A stretch of DNA of 64,000 nucleotides from Stappia indica (GTDB lineage Bacteria > Pseudomonadota > Alphaproteobacteria > Rhizobiales > Stappiaceae). The first letter of the stretch is position 1; each line of letters opens with the position of its first letter. Below the pieces are notes generated by a model. That model had not been told where the DNA came from and did no database searches. It was given only the letters and a program-made list of their open reading frames with translations. Position numbers and translations under genes: made by a program. Below are positions 17,945 to 26,745 of this stretch, in pieces. Location of the stretch: contig NZ_CP046908.1 of the NCBI RefSeq assembly GCF_009789575.1, forward strand, positions 1 through 64,000. The letters run 5' to 3'.

Positions 17945-19104
17945 CGGGCGAGCGGCGCAAGGGCGGAGGACAGGTCCGCGATCAGGTCGCCCGCATCCTC
18001 GATGCCGACGGACAGGCGCAGCAGGTTGACCGGAACGCCGGTGGCGTCGCCCTCGATGGTGTGGCGATGCTCGACAAGGCTCTCGACGCCGCCGAGCGAG
18101 GTTGCCCGCTTGATCAGCTCCAGCCTCCCGGCGACGGCAAGGGCTTCCGCGGCTCCGCCCTTGACCAGGACCGACATCAGGTAGCCGCCGCTCGTCATCT
18201 GGCGGCTGGCGACGCCGTGCGAAGCGTGGCTGGCAAGGCCCGGATAGAGGACGCTCTCCACCGCGGGATGTGCCTCCAGCATCTCGGCAACGGCCTGCGC
18301 ATTGGCGCACATGCGCTCCATCCGCAGGGACAGGGTGCGCAGGCCCCGCAGCAGCAGATAGGCCTCGAAGGGACCGAGCACCGCACCGGCATCGTGCCGC
18401 TCCTCGCGAATGAAGCGCCAGGCGTCGCTGTCCGCGTCGCGGCAGGTGACGATGCCGGCCAACACGTCGGAATGGCCGTTCAGCGCCTTGGTCGCCGAAT
18501 GCACGACGAGATCCGCGCCGAGCTCCAGCGGCTTCATCAGCAGCGGCGTGGCGGCGGTGGCATCGACCGCAAGAACGGCCTTCAGCGCATGGGCAGCCTC
18601 GGCGATGGGGGCGATGTCGGCGACGGTCAGCCAGGGGTTGGACGGCACCTCCAGGAAGACGAGGTCCGGCCCGGTCTCGCGGAGCGTCTCGCAGAAACGC
18701 GCCGTGTCGGCCGCATCCGCCTCGATCAGGGCGATGCCCGCATGAGCGCAATGCTTGCGCAGCCAGGAGGTGGTGCCCCAATAGATACCGGACTGCGCGA
18801 CGATGGTGCCGCCCGGCCGCACGCTGCGCAGCGTCGCGGAGATTGCGGCCATGCCGGAGCCGAAGGCGCGGCTCTCGGCGCCGTTCTCCAGCGTGGCGAC
18901 GAGGCTTTCGATCTGCCGCACGAGGTCGCTGTCGTCCCGCGAGTAGATGTGGGCAGCGCTGGTCAGCCGGTAGTCGGTGTCGCGGGCGAAGGTGGTCGCG
19001 GTGTGGATCGGCGGAACCACCGCGCCGTTGACCGGGTCGATGCCGCCGCCGCCATGGGCGAGAAGCGAGGCGGGAGCAAGGCTGCGGTTGGTCGTTTCGG
19101 CCAT
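17941..19104 (-). CDS. Trans-sulfuration-type PLP enzyme (cystathionine gamma-synthase/lyase family)
   Basis: A 387-residue fold-type I PLP enzyme. The lysine that binds PLP is residue 206 in SATKALNGHSDVLAG; other landmarks are PIHTATTFA, FGSGMAAISATL, EVPSNPWLTV and TSLGGVESLVEH. Members make or break cystathionine, homocysteine or methionine, and the specificity cannot be settled from sequence. It differs from the usual type in YSRDDSD replacing the common YxRxxNP, which may mark a sub-specificity. It lies 100 bases behind an amino-acid ABC importer operon, suggesting an amino-acid substrate taken up by it. The start at 19104 follows CGGAG. Confidence 0.83.
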   Translation of the reverse strand: MAETTNRSLAPASLLAHGGGGIDPVNGAVVPPIHTATTFARDTDYRLTSAAHIYSRDDSDLVRQIESLVATLENGAESRAFGSGMAAISATLRSVRPGGTIVAQSGIYWGTTSWLRKHCAHAGIALIEADAADTARFCETLRETGPDLVFLEVPSNPWLTVADIAPIAEAAHALKAVLAVDATAATPLLMKPLELGADLVVHSATKALNGHSDVLAGIVTCRDADSDAWRFIREERHDAGAVLGPFEAYLLLRGLRTLSLRMERMCANAQAVAEMLEAHPAVESVLYPGLASHASHGVASRQMTSGGYLMSVLVKGGAAEALAVAGRLELIKRATSLGGVESLVEHRHTIEGDATGVPVNLLRLSVGIEDAGDLIADLSSALAPLAR

Positions 19105-19204
19105 GGGGAAACTCCGGTGAGACTGATCTTGAGGCAAGCGGTAGCCGCGAAACGCCGGCCCCGCAATGGGGCAGGCGTTACGATTTTTCGCGGAAGGGAA
19201 CTGG

Positions 19205-20041
19205 TCAGTTGCGGCGCAGGTGCCGGGTCAGGCGTAGCTCGATCTCGTCCCAGAGCCGTCGCAGCGCCTCGACGACGATGAGATAGAGCACGGCCGCCCA
19301 GATATAGGCCTGGAAGTCGAAGGTGCGCGAATATGCCCGCCGCGTCTCGCCCATCAGGTCGAAGATCGTCACCAGCGAGACGATGGCCGAGCCCTTGATC
19401 ATCAACACCAGCTCGTTGCCATAGGGACGAAGCGCGACGATCATCGCCTGCGGCAGGATCACCTTCCAGAAGGTGATGCCCTTGCGCAGGCCGAGCGCGG
19501 CTGCGGCCTCCCACTGGCCCTTGTCGACATTCTGGACCGCGCCGCGCAGGATCTCGGCCTGGTAGGCGGCCGTGTTCAACGTGAAGGCGAAGACGGCGCA
19601 ATACCAGGCGTCGCGGAAGAACCACCACAGGCCGATGTCGCTGAAGAAGGGGCGGAACGTGCCGGCGCCGTAGTAGATCAGGAAGGCCTGGGCGAGCAGC
19701 GGCGTGCCGCGGAAGAAGTAGACATAGGCGTAGGCAATACCGGAGATGAACGGGTTGCGCGAGGCGCGCGCCAGCGCCACCGGCAGCGACAGTGCCGCGC
19801 CGGCGACCATCGACAGGCCGACCAGTTGCAGCGTGATGATGATGCCGTCGAGATACTTCTGCCAGTAGTCGCGGAAGAAGTCCGACATGACGTTGCTGGC
19901 GAGGTAGTAGAGCAGGTTGGCGCCGGCAACGATCCAGAGCGCCATGAGGAGATGGCCGGCGATACGCGCTCCGGTCCAGCGGCGCTGGCGGGCCGGCGGT
20001 GCCGGCTGCGGGGCGAGCGTCTGGCTGCTGACCCAACTCAT
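19205..20041 (-). CDS. Polar amino-acid ABC transporter permease (HisM/ArtM type)
   Basis: A 278-residue inner-membrane permease with the family EAA loop (ILRGAVQNVDKGQWEAAAALGLRKG) and the flanking segments VYFFRGTPLLAQ and LPQAMIVALRPYGNELVLMIKGSA. It would pair with the second permease to import a polar or basic amino acid. The ATG at 20041 overlaps the stop of the upstream permease (ATGA), so the two are coupled. No ATPase gene is in this operon. Confidence 0.9.
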   Translation of the reverse strand: MSWVSSQTLAPQPAPPARQRRWTGARIAGHLLMALWIVAGANLLYYLASNVMSDFFRDYWQKYLDGIIITLQLVGLSMVAGAALSLPVALARASRNPFISGIAYAYVYFFRGTPLLAQAFLIYYGAGTFRPFFSDIGLWWFFRDAWYCAVFAFTLNTAAYQAEILRGAVQNVDKGQWEAAAALGLRKGITFWKVILPQAMIVALRPYGNELVLMIKGSAIVSLVTIFDLMGETRRAYSRTFDFQAYIWAAVLYLIVVEALRRLWDEIELRLTRHLRRN

Positions 20042-20751
20042 CGCGGTGCCTCGCCGCGACGCGTCCAGGTCTCGATCCGGGACAGCCCGGCAGACGAGAT
20101 CATGGACAGAACCAGATAGATCAGGCAGGCGCCGCCGAAGAACAGGAAGGGCTCCTTGGTGACGCGGGCGGCGATGCCGGCCCACCGCAGGAGGTCGTCG
20201 AGCCCGATGGCCGACACGAGGGCGGTTTCCTTGAGCAGGATCAGCCAGAGATTGCCGAGCGCGGGCAGGGCGAGGCGGATCAGTTGCGGCAGGATGACAA
20301 GACGCATCGTCAGCGAGCGACTGAGGCCGAGCGCATAGCCGCCCTCGTACTGCCCCTGGCGGATCCCGCGGAACGCCGAGAGGAAAGCCTCCGAGGCGTA
20401 GGACGAGAACACCAGCGACAGCGCGACCATGCCGGCGACGAACGAGTTCACGTCCACGGTCGCGCCGGTGACGAAGACGCGGGCGATCTCGTTGAGCAGC
20501 ATCTGTCCGCCGTAATAGACGAGAAACAGGGTCAGCAGCTCGGGCAGGCCGCGGAAGATGGTGGTGTAGACATTTGCCGCCGAGCGCAGCGACGGTTCGC
20601 CGGAGTTCTTGGCCAGCGCGATCAGGAACCCGAGCACGAGGCCGAAGGGCAGCGAGGCCAGCGCCAGCGACACGGTTACGAGAACGCCGCGCGCGATCTC
20701 GTCGCCCCAGCCGTCCGGGCCGAACGATATCAGGGTGAGAGCTTCATTCAT
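20038..20751 (-). CDS. Polar amino-acid ABC transporter permease (HisQ/OccQ type)
   Basis: A 237-residue permease with FRGLPELLTLFLVYYG and the EAA loop AFLSAFRGIRQGQYEGGYALGLSR, plus LILLKETALVSAIGLDDL. These match the HisQ/ArtQ/OccQ subfamily for basic amino acids and opines. It follows the binding-protein gene after 64 bases and overlaps the next permease by four. Confidence 0.9.
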   Translation of the reverse strand: MNEALTLISFGPDGWGDEIARGVLVTVSLALASLPFGLVLGFLIALAKNSGEPSLRSAANVYTTIFRGLPELLTLFLVYYGGQMLLNEIARVFVTGATVDVNSFVAGMVALSLVFSSYASEAFLSAFRGIRQGQYEGGYALGLSRSLTMRLVILPQLIRLALPALGNLWLILLKETALVSAIGLDDLLRWAGIAARVTKEPFLFFGGACLIYLVLSMISSAGLSRIETWTRRGEAPR

Positions 20752-20815
20752 GCGACGGAACCGCTGGTCTTAGCGGGACGGCAGACGACTGCCGCCCCGC
20801 GAGGTTCAACGGTCG

Positions 20816-21595
20816 TCAGCCGCCATAAACGTCGAAGTCGAAATACTTCGACTGGATCTGCTCATAGGTGCCGTTGGCGCGGATCGCCTCGATGGCCTTG
20901 TTGAACATTTCCTTGAGCTCGGGCTCGTTCTTGCGGATGGCGATGCCGGCGCCCTCGCCGTTGATCACCGGGTCCGGCGTCAGGGTGCCGAGCAGCTTGC
21001 AGCAGGCGCCGTCCTCGGTGGCGAGCCACTCGGACAGGACGACGACGTCGTCGATCACCGCATCGATGCGGCCCGAGGCGACGTCCAGCTTGTACTCGTC
21101 CGGCGTCGGATAGAGCTTCAGCTCGGCATCGCCGAGCTTGGCCTCGGCATAGTTGGAGTGGGTGGTCGACGACTGCGCGCCCAGCAGCTTGCCGGCCAGC
21201 GCTTCCTTGGTCGCGGCCGCAATGTCGCTATCCTTGGGGACGGCGATGGCCGGCGGCGTGTTGTAGTACTTGTTGGTGAAATCGACCTTCTGCAGGCGCT
21301 CCTCGGTGATCGACATGGAGGCGATCACTGCGTCGAACTTGCCGGCCTGAAGCGCCGGGATCATGCCGTCCCAGTCCTGGACGACGAATTCGCACTCGAC
21401 CTTCATCTCGGTGCAGAGCGCCTTGGCGATGTCGATGTCGAAGCCGACGAGCTGGCCGTCGGAGGTCAGGTTGTTGAAGGGAGGATAGGCGCCCTCGGTG
21501 CCGATCAGCACCTTGGTCCAGTCCTTGGCCTCGGCTGCGCCTACGGTAGCAATGGCCAGCGCGGCTGCAGCCGCGATCTTCATCAAACGCATCAT
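20816..21595 (-). CDS. Periplasmic amino-acid-binding protein of the ABC importer (family 3)
   Basis: A 259-residue protein with a signal peptide (about 1-23, ending AEA) and the family 3 solute-binding signature GFDIDIAKALC, followed by VQDWDGMIPALQAGKFDAVI and SITEERLQKVDFTNKYY. These are close to the lysine/arginine/ornithine, octopine and nopaline binders. The GACC pair (two adjacent cysteines with one more earlier) is also seen in such proteins. The start at 21595 follows AGGGGAT. It is first in the importer operon. Confidence 0.9.
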   Translation of the reverse strand: MMRLMKIAAAAALAIATVGAAEAKDWTKVLIGTEGAYPPFNNLTSDGQLVGFDIDIAKALCTEMKVECEFVVQDWDGMIPALQAGKFDAVIASMSITEERLQKVDFTNKYYNTPPAIAVPKDSDIAAATKEALAGKLLGAQSSTTHSNYAEAKLGDAELKLYPTPDEYKLDVASGRIDAVIDDVVVLSEWLATEDGACCKLLGTLTPDPVINGEGAGIAIRKNEPELKEMFNKAIEAIRANGTYEQIQSKYFDFDVYGG

Positions 21596-21790
21596 GTATC
21601 CCCTGCGGTACTGTTTTCTGCCCGCGTCCATTTTTCCGGCGCGAGGTCAGATTTCATACTCCCATCAAAATTATCCGAAGTTCAACCGCTTTACGCTGGA
21701 TTGTCCCCATCGCTCACACAGAACGGGGAACGTTGTTCCGCAATTGTTTCCGGTATCGTAGGGGAAGGTGCAGGGAGTTTTGCGTCTGGA

Positions 21791-21935
21791 CTAGAGCCCT
21801 TTCGGCCAACTCGAAGTCAATTCTGCTTCTTGATTGGGGCGGCGATCCGGCGTCGAAACGGTCGCCGTGCGATGCCGTAGCATCGGGCAAGATCGCTCCG
21901 TCAGAACGGCTCCGAATTGGCAGAAAGGGCTCTAG
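21791..21935. repeat. Intergenic imperfect palindrome, about 145 bases
   Basis: The ends CTAGAGCCCTTTCGGCCAA (21791-21809) and, reversed, CTAGAGCCCTTTCTGCCAA (21917-21935) match at 18 of 19 positions. Similarity continues inward on both arms (TTCGxAGxC, TTCTG, and ACGG at the centre near 21863). It could fold into one long hairpin. The moeA stop codon TAG lies in the right end. It resembles the palindromic repeats scattered between genes in Hyphomicrobiales. The remainder of the 21596-21931 gap holds only the importer promoter region. Confidence 0.7.
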
Positions 21936-23221
21936 CGTGCGGCGAGGCCGTAATCGCCGAAACTGATGAAATCGACGAGCTGTCCCTCGGCGACAGATGT
22001 CGTCTCCTCGGGGATCTCGATCAGGCCGTCGGCCTCGCGCAGGGAGGTGATGAGGCCCGAGCCGTCGCGGGCGAACTTGCGCACCACCGTGCGCCCGCTC
22101 GCATCGCGGCCCAGAATGCCGCGATAGAACTCGCGGCGGTCGGGCTTCTTCTTCGGCACGGAGAAGGCGGCCGGGATCTGGTAGCGCACAGGCTCGAAGA
22201 AGGTGCCGCCGCCGAGCGCAGACAGGACCGGCAGGACGTAGAGCAGGCCGCAGACCATGGCGGCAACCGGATTGCCCGGCAGGCCGAGCGTGACGCAGTC
22301 GCCGATACGACCGAAATTCATCGGCCGGCCGGGCTTGATCGCCAGTTGCCACATGTGCCGGCTGCCGAGGTCGTCGATGGCGTCGACGAAATGATCTTCC
22401 TCGCCGCGCGAGGCGCCGCCGGTGGTGACGATGACATCGTGGGTCGCGGCGGCGCTCGCCAGGGCCTCGCGCACCGCCTCTGCGCGATCCGGCAGGATGC
22501 CGAAGTCCGTGACCTCGACGCCGCTCGCCGCCACCAACCCCGACAGGAGAAAGTGGTTGCTGTCGTAGACGCCGCCAGCGGGCAAAGGCTGACCGGGGCG
22601 CCGCAACTCGTCGCCGCTGGAGACCAGCGCCACGCGCAGCCTGCGGAACACCTCGACCCTGTCCGTGCCGGTGGAGGCGATTGCCGCAATGTCCTGCGGT
22701 CTCATCCGGGCGCCGGCTTCTACCAGAACCTCGCCGGCTTTCAGGTCTTCGCCGGCCTTGCGCCGGTTGGCGCCGGGCTTCAGGCCGGCGGGAACATGCA
22801 CGAAGGTCTGGCCGCTGCGCTCCGTCAGTTCGCAGTCTTCCTGCATGGCAACCGTATCGGCCCCTTGCGGCATCAGGGCGCCGGTGAAGATCCGTGCGGC
22901 GCTGCCGGACGCAAGGGGGCCGTCCAGAGGGTGGCCCGCGGCGATGCGCGCGCAGACCGGCAGGAGGCCGTCGCCGGCGGAGAGATAGTGCTCATGGAGA
23001 AACGCGTAGCCGTCGACCGCGGAATTGTCGGCGAGCGGGACGTTCTGAGGCGCCGAGACGGCTTCTGCCAGAATACGCGCATGGGCGTGGGCGAGCCCGA
23101 CGCTCTCCTGCTCCACCACCGGGACGATCCGCTCGCGCAGGATGGCCAGCGCCTCCGCGTGGCGCAGCCGGTCGCGGTCGTGCAGGAAGCAGTCGTCAAG
23201 CAGTCGTCTGGTCGGAGCCAT
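21932..23221 (-). CDS. moeA: Molybdopterin molybdenumtransferase MoeA
   Basis: MoeA inserts molybdate into adenylylated molybdopterin. The 429-residue product shows PLADNSAVDGYAF, AARIFTGALMPQGADTVAMQED, VALVSSGDEL, GVYDSNHFLL and TTGGASRGEEDH, all standard for MoeA, and GLPGNPVAAMV near the C-terminal domain. It is the last gene of the overlapping fdhD-mobA-mobB-moeA operon; its first 26 bases overlap mobB. The stop codon is contributed by the palindromic repeat. Confidence 0.95.
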   Translation of the reverse strand: MAPTRRLLDDCFLHDRDRLRHAEALAILRERIVPVVEQESVGLAHAHARILAEAVSAPQNVPLADNSAVDGYAFLHEHYLSAGDGLLPVCARIAAGHPLDGPLASGSAARIFTGALMPQGADTVAMQEDCELTERSGQTFVHVPAGLKPGANRRKAGEDLKAGEVLVEAGARMRPQDIAAIASTGTDRVEVFRRLRVALVSSGDELRRPGQPLPAGGVYDSNHFLLSGLVAASGVEVTDFGILPDRAEAVREALASAAATHDVIVTTGGASRGEEDHFVDAIDDLGSRHMWQLAIKPGRPMNFGRIGDCVTLGLPGNPVAAMVCGLLYVLPVLSALGGGTFFEPVRYQIPAAFSVPKKKPDRREFYRGILGRDASGRTVVRKFARDGSGLITSLREADGLIEIPEETTSVAEGQLVDFISFGDYGLAAR

Positions 23222-23750
23222 GGCGCGTCCCGGAAAGTCCGCAGGTGGTCAGGATGAAGCCGGCGATGCCGTCGATATCGTCGAGATGGTAGACCGGCAG
23301 GGCAGTATCCGCCACGGCGCTGTCGGAAGCGATGGCGACCACATGCGGATCGCCCGGAGAAAGCGGCTCGCCGCGCGTAGCAGAAGACCGCCGCAGCTCC
23401 AGCTTGGGCAGCGGCTCGCGCTTGTAGCCCTCGACCAGCACCAGGTCGCAGGGCGACAGGCGGGCAAGGATCTCTGTCAGCGAAGGTTCCGCCTCGTCGC
23501 GCAACTCGTGCATCACGGCCCAGCGGCGACCCGAGACCAGGGCGGTCTCGACAGCGCCGGCCGTCCGGTGGCGATGGCTGTCCGTGCCCTCATGGTCGAT
23601 GTCGAAGGCATGATGCGCATGCTTGACCGTGGCAACGCGAAACCCGCGCGCGGTGATCGCCGCGACCAGGCGCTCGGTCATGGTGGTCTTGCCGCTGTTC
23701 TTCCACCCGGCGATGCCGAAGACCGGGGCAGGGGCGCTTTTGTCGATCAT
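23196..23750 (-). CDS. mobB: Molybdopterin-guanine dinucleotide biosynthesis adaptor MobB
   Basis: A 184-residue P-loop protein: GIAGWKNSGKTTMTERLVAA (Walker A, residues about 12-31), VKHAHHAFDIDHEGTDSHRHRTAGA and VLVEGYKREPLPKLE. MobB binds GTP and helps MobA attach GMP to molybdopterin. It overlaps mobA by four bases and moeA by 26, so the operon is tightly coupled. Confidence 0.93.
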   Translation of the reverse strand: MIDKSAPAPVFGIAGWKNSGKTTMTERLVAAITARGFRVATVKHAHHAFDIDHEGTDSHRHRTAGAVETALVSGRRWAVMHELRDEAEPSLTEILARLSPCDLVLVEGYKREPLPKLELRRSSATRGEPLSPGDPHVVAIASDSAVADTALPVYHLDDIDGIAGFILTTCGLSGTRHGSDQTTA

Positions 23751-24373
23751 GCACCGGCCTTTAAGAGATCTTCGGCCGCAGCCAGATCCTCGGGCGTGTT
23801 AATGTTGAAGAACGGATCGGGCGCACCAAGCGGCGGGGTGAAGTCGGCGCTTGTGTTGGGATGCATGTCGACGAAGGCCAGCACCTTTCGCGTCTGACCT
23901 TCACGCAGGAAAGTCTCGAGCGAGTCCGCGACCGCGACCGGCCAGTAGCCGAAGACCGGGTGCATGTGCCCATCGGCCCGGGCCAGCACGATCCGGTGCG
24001 GATCCTCGCCGCGTGCGGCAACGAGCCGGGCGGCAAGATCCACCGGATAGAACGGCGTGTCGCCGGCGACAGACACGATCCCTTGCGCACTCGGCGCATG
24101 GACCTGAGCCCAGCGGAGACCCGCGAGAACGCCCGCCAGCGGCCCGGCAAAGCCCTCGACGGGGTCGGGGACGACCGGAAGGCCGAATCCGGCGAAGCGG
24201 TCGGCCTCGCCATTCGCGTTGAGCACGAGAGGGCCGACCTGCGGCCGGAGCCGTGCGATGACGCGGGCGAGCATGGTTTCCCCGCCCAGCGCCAGCAGCG
24301 GCTTGTCGCCGCCGCCCATGCGGCGGGCAAGGCCGCCGGCCAGGATGCACCCTGCGAGATCTGCAGTGCTCAT
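23747..24373 (-). CDS. mobA: Molybdenum cofactor guanylyltransferase MobA
   Basis: A 208-residue nucleotidyltransferase with the GTP-binding start CILAGGLARRMGGGDKPLL and the metal-site region VSVAGDTPFYP. It makes the guanine dinucleotide form of the cofactor (bis-MGD) that the formate dehydrogenase encoded at 29-34 kb should require. The start overlaps the fdhD stop as ATGA. Confidence 0.94.
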   Translation of the reverse strand: MSTADLAGCILAGGLARRMGGGDKPLLALGGETMLARVIARLRPQVGPLVLNANGEADRFAGFGLPVVPDPVEGFAGPLAGVLAGLRWAQVHAPSAQGIVSVAGDTPFYPVDLAARLVAARGEDPHRIVLARADGHMHPVFGYWPVAVADSLETFLREGQTRKVLAFVDMHPNTSADFTPPLGAPDPFFNINTPEDLAAAEDLLKAGA

Positions 24374-25290
24374 GCGGCATCGTCCTCGCTGCGCGCACCC
24401 TTGCGGGCGTGGCGCGGGTCCTCCCGCTCGCCCGCCTCTGGCAGCGCGTCGTATTCGACCCGCTCAGGTCCCGACAGCACGACGAAGCGCTGGCCGCGCG
24501 CCCGGCCGATCAGCGTCAGCCCGACGCGGCGGGCAAGCTCCACGCCCCAGGCGGTGAAGCCCGAGCGCGAGACGAGGATGGGAATGCCCATCATCGCGGT
24601 CTTGATGACCATCTCGGAGGTCAGCCGGCCGGTCGTGTAGAAGATCTTGTCCTGCGGCGGGACATGGTTGAGCCACATCCAGCCGGCGATCTTGTCGACG
24701 GCATTGTGCCGTCCGACGTCTTCCATATAGGCGACCGCCCGGTCTTCCTGGCACAGCACGCAGCCGTGGATCGCCCCGGCTTCCAGGTAGAGCGAGGGCT
24801 GGGTATTGATCTTGCGGGTGAGGGCGTGCAGCCAGGAGGTGCGAAGACGGGCCGCGGGATCGAGCACGATCTCGTCGAAGCGCTCCATCACGTCGCCGAA
24901 GACGGTGCCTTGCGCGCATCCGGAGGTGCGCACCTTCTTCTTCATCTTCTCCTCGTAGTTGGTCTCGCGCTCGGTGCGCACGACCACAACCTCGAGGTCG
25001 TCGTCATAGTCGATGCCGGTGATGCGGTCGTCCGGCCGCAGCATGTTCTGGTTCAGCAGGTAGCCGACGGCCAGAAGATCCGGACGGTCGCCGATCGTCA
25101 TCATCGTGACGATCTCCTGCGCGTTGAGATAAAGCGTCAGCGCCCGCTCCGTGACGACGCGGATCTCCACCTCGCGGCCGGTCTGGTCGATGCCGGTAAC
25201 CGGGGTGGACAGGCGCTCGTCCTGCGGATCGGGCCGGACGAGGAAGTCCGGCAGCCGTTCCGGAGCTGCGTCTTTTCGAAGATCCTGCAA
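24370..25290 (-). CDS. fdhD: Formate dehydrogenase accessory sulfurtransferase FdhD
   Basis: FdhD passes sulfur from a cysteine desulfurase to the Mo-bisMGD cofactor, which is needed for FDH activity. Landmarks are LLAVGYLLNQ, SGCAQGTVFGD, the catalytic loop GCVLCQEDRAV with its CxxC-type pair, and EDVGRHNAVDKIAGW. A TTG at 25290 follows GGGAGGACAGC and gives 306 residues. The frame is open to another TTG at 25365 without a ribosome site, so I prefer the internal start. The C-terminus carries an extra charged tail of about 25 residues. First gene of the mob/moe operon. Confidence 0.93.
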   Translation of the reverse strand: MQDLRKDAAPERLPDFLVRPDPQDERLSTPVTGIDQTGREVEIRVVTERALTLYLNAQEIVTMMTIGDRPDLLAVGYLLNQNMLRPDDRITGIDYDDDLEVVVVRTERETNYEEKMKKKVRTSGCAQGTVFGDVMERFDEIVLDPAARLRTSWLHALTRKINTQPSLYLEAGAIHGCVLCQEDRAVAYMEDVGRHNAVDKIAGWMWLNHVPPQDKIFYTTGRLTSEMVIKTAMMGIPILVSRSGFTAWGVELARRVGLTLIGRARGQRFVVLSGPERVEYDALPEAGEREDPRHARKGARSEDDAA

Positions 25291-25416
25291 GCTGTCCTCC
25301 CTGCCGTGCCGCCCGGAATCCGCCCGTGAGACGGGCGCGCGGCGCACGGTGTCTGTTGCGACCAAACTAGGGAAGGAGGGGCGAGGCTGGCAAGGGGATG
25401 GACGCGCGCTCTGGCC

Positions 25417-25899
25417 TCAAGCCGATATGGCGCGCGGCTGGGAGGAGAGACGGGCCTGGCGGGCGGCGCTGAAGATCACTGCCGAAGCCAGATCGTCATA
25501 GCTTGCAAGATCCGGCGCCTGGCAGATCGGGATGTAGAGATTCGACAGCACGCCGTCATGCGAATCGAGCGCATCGGCGAAAAACATCGGCATGCCGGGC
25601 AGAAGACGCGCCGTGTCGTCGCGCCGGTCGATGATCTGGCAGCCGATGTGCCGGGTGTCGTCGACAATGCGCGCATAGGCGCTTTCGACTGCGCCGCACT
25701 CGCCCTCCAGCACCTGGAAAAAGGTGTGTCCGGCGAGCAGCAGCGCACCCGTGAGGCCGTCTCGGGCATTGTTGCGGCGCGCGACCGCGAGCAAGCGGTT
25801 GACCTCCTCGTCGAACGACAAGGTCATGTCGCTAAAGTTGATCCTGCTCCTGTAGCTGAGCCGGGTGATGGTCATGGACTGCCTCGATGCGTCTGTCAT
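25417..25899 (-). CDS. BLUF-domain blue-light photoreceptor
   Basis: A 160-residue protein that is essentially one BLUF domain plus a helical C-terminus. The flavin-site triad is complete: tyrosine 16 in TRLSYRS, asparagine 44 in RRNNARDGLTGALL and glutamine 62 in FFQVLEGE. The segment IVDDTRHIGCQII is typical of the fourth strand region. BLUF proteins bind FAD and rearrange hydrogen bonds in blue light; single-domain forms act through protein partners. The start could also be the ATG at 25875. It lies 107 bases downstream of a second, altered BLUF gene on the same strand. Confidence 0.87.
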   Translation of the reverse strand: MTDASRQSMTITRLSYRSRINFSDMTLSFDEEVNRLLAVARRNNARDGLTGALLLAGHTFFQVLEGECGAVESAYARIVDDTRHIGCQIIDRRDDTARLLPGMPMFFADALDSHDGVLSNLYIPICQAPDLASYDDLASAVIFSAARQARLSSQPRAISA

Positions 25900-26006
25900 G
25901 GCATGCAGTCTAGTGACAACCCCTTGGTGTTCCGTAAGTGGAAAACCGAAGTCTTGCCTGTGACCATTAACTCGCTGGCAAGCAAGCAGGATCGCCGCTG
26001 CGAGGC

Positions 26007-26474
26007 TCAGACCAGGAGTGCCGCGCGGGTATAGCGGCAATCCTCGATCCGCCGGGCAAGGCACCGGACCGCATCCGCGACCTGCGCGAAATCGGCAGAG
26101 CCTGGGCCTGCCAGCACATCGGCAACCTTCGCGGGCATTTCCATGCGATGGTCCTGCGTGCTGGCCCCGCTATTGGCAAGGCAGAGCCAGCAATGGGGAA
26201 ACAGGCGGGCGCCGAGCGGGCCTTCGCAGAGAAGCTCGACGCGGGACAGCCCAAGATCTCCCTCAGTGCAGGCGCGGCTGTCCGCGAGCCCCGAAGCCTC
26301 GCCCTCCAGCCAGAGCAGGACATGGTCCCCCTGTCGCAGAAGAGCGCCCGTGACACCGTTGAGGCGGTTGAGACGACGCGTCCGGTCGAGCAGGCGGTCG
26401 ACTTCCGCGGAAGGAACGCCGTCAAGGGAGCTGCCGTCGATGCGGGCCCTGTAGCAGATCGCACTCAGTACCAT
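26007..26474 (-). CDS. BLUF-like protein lacking the photoactive glutamine
   Basis: A 155-residue relative of the downstream BLUF protein. Tyrosine 8 (AICYRA) and asparagine 36 (RLNRLNGVTGALL) are kept, but the position of the essential glutamine is leucine 54 (HVLLWLEG). In studied BLUF proteins loss of this glutamine abolishes the light reaction. The C-terminal half is also divergent, with LFPHCWLCLANS. The ATG at 26474 follows AAGGATCGG. It may be a light-blind partner or a flavin/heme-free interaction domain. This call rests on alignment by eye. Confidence 0.72.
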   Translation of the reverse strand: MVLSAICYRARIDGSSLDGVPSAEVDRLLDRTRRLNRLNGVTGALLRQGDHVLLWLEGEASGLADSRACTEGDLGLSRVELLCEGPLGARLFPHCWLCLANSGASTQDHRMEMPAKVADVLAGPGSADFAQVADAVRCLARRIEDCRYTRAALLV

Positions 26475-26660
26475 TTTTCCGATCCTTGCTTGCGGTCTCC
26501 CCAGCCGCGTTTGCAGTTTGCCGCGCAAGGTCTCGACCAATGGTTAAGGAGACGTCGACGGGCGCGCGAAAATCGCTCCCTGCTGCCGTTTTGTCGCGTT
26601 TGCGCCGGTCATGACCGCGGACGGGCCGGGCGTGTTTGCGGGCCTGCGACGGGAAAGCAA

Positions 26661-26688
26661 TTGACGTTTCCGGGCACGGCCTTACGTT
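26661..26688 (+). promoter_or_regulatory. Candidate promoter of the Mrp gene
   Basis: TTGACG at 26661 is followed after 16 bases by TACGTT at 26683, about 60 bases before the Mrp start. TTGAC-type -35 elements are typical of housekeeping promoters in alphaproteobacteria. Consensus match only. Confidence 0.35.
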
Positions 26689-26745
26689 CCGCGCATGTGA
26701 TCGGGCACGGGAACTGTGATGTTCTGGAAGAAAAAGAGGGATGCA

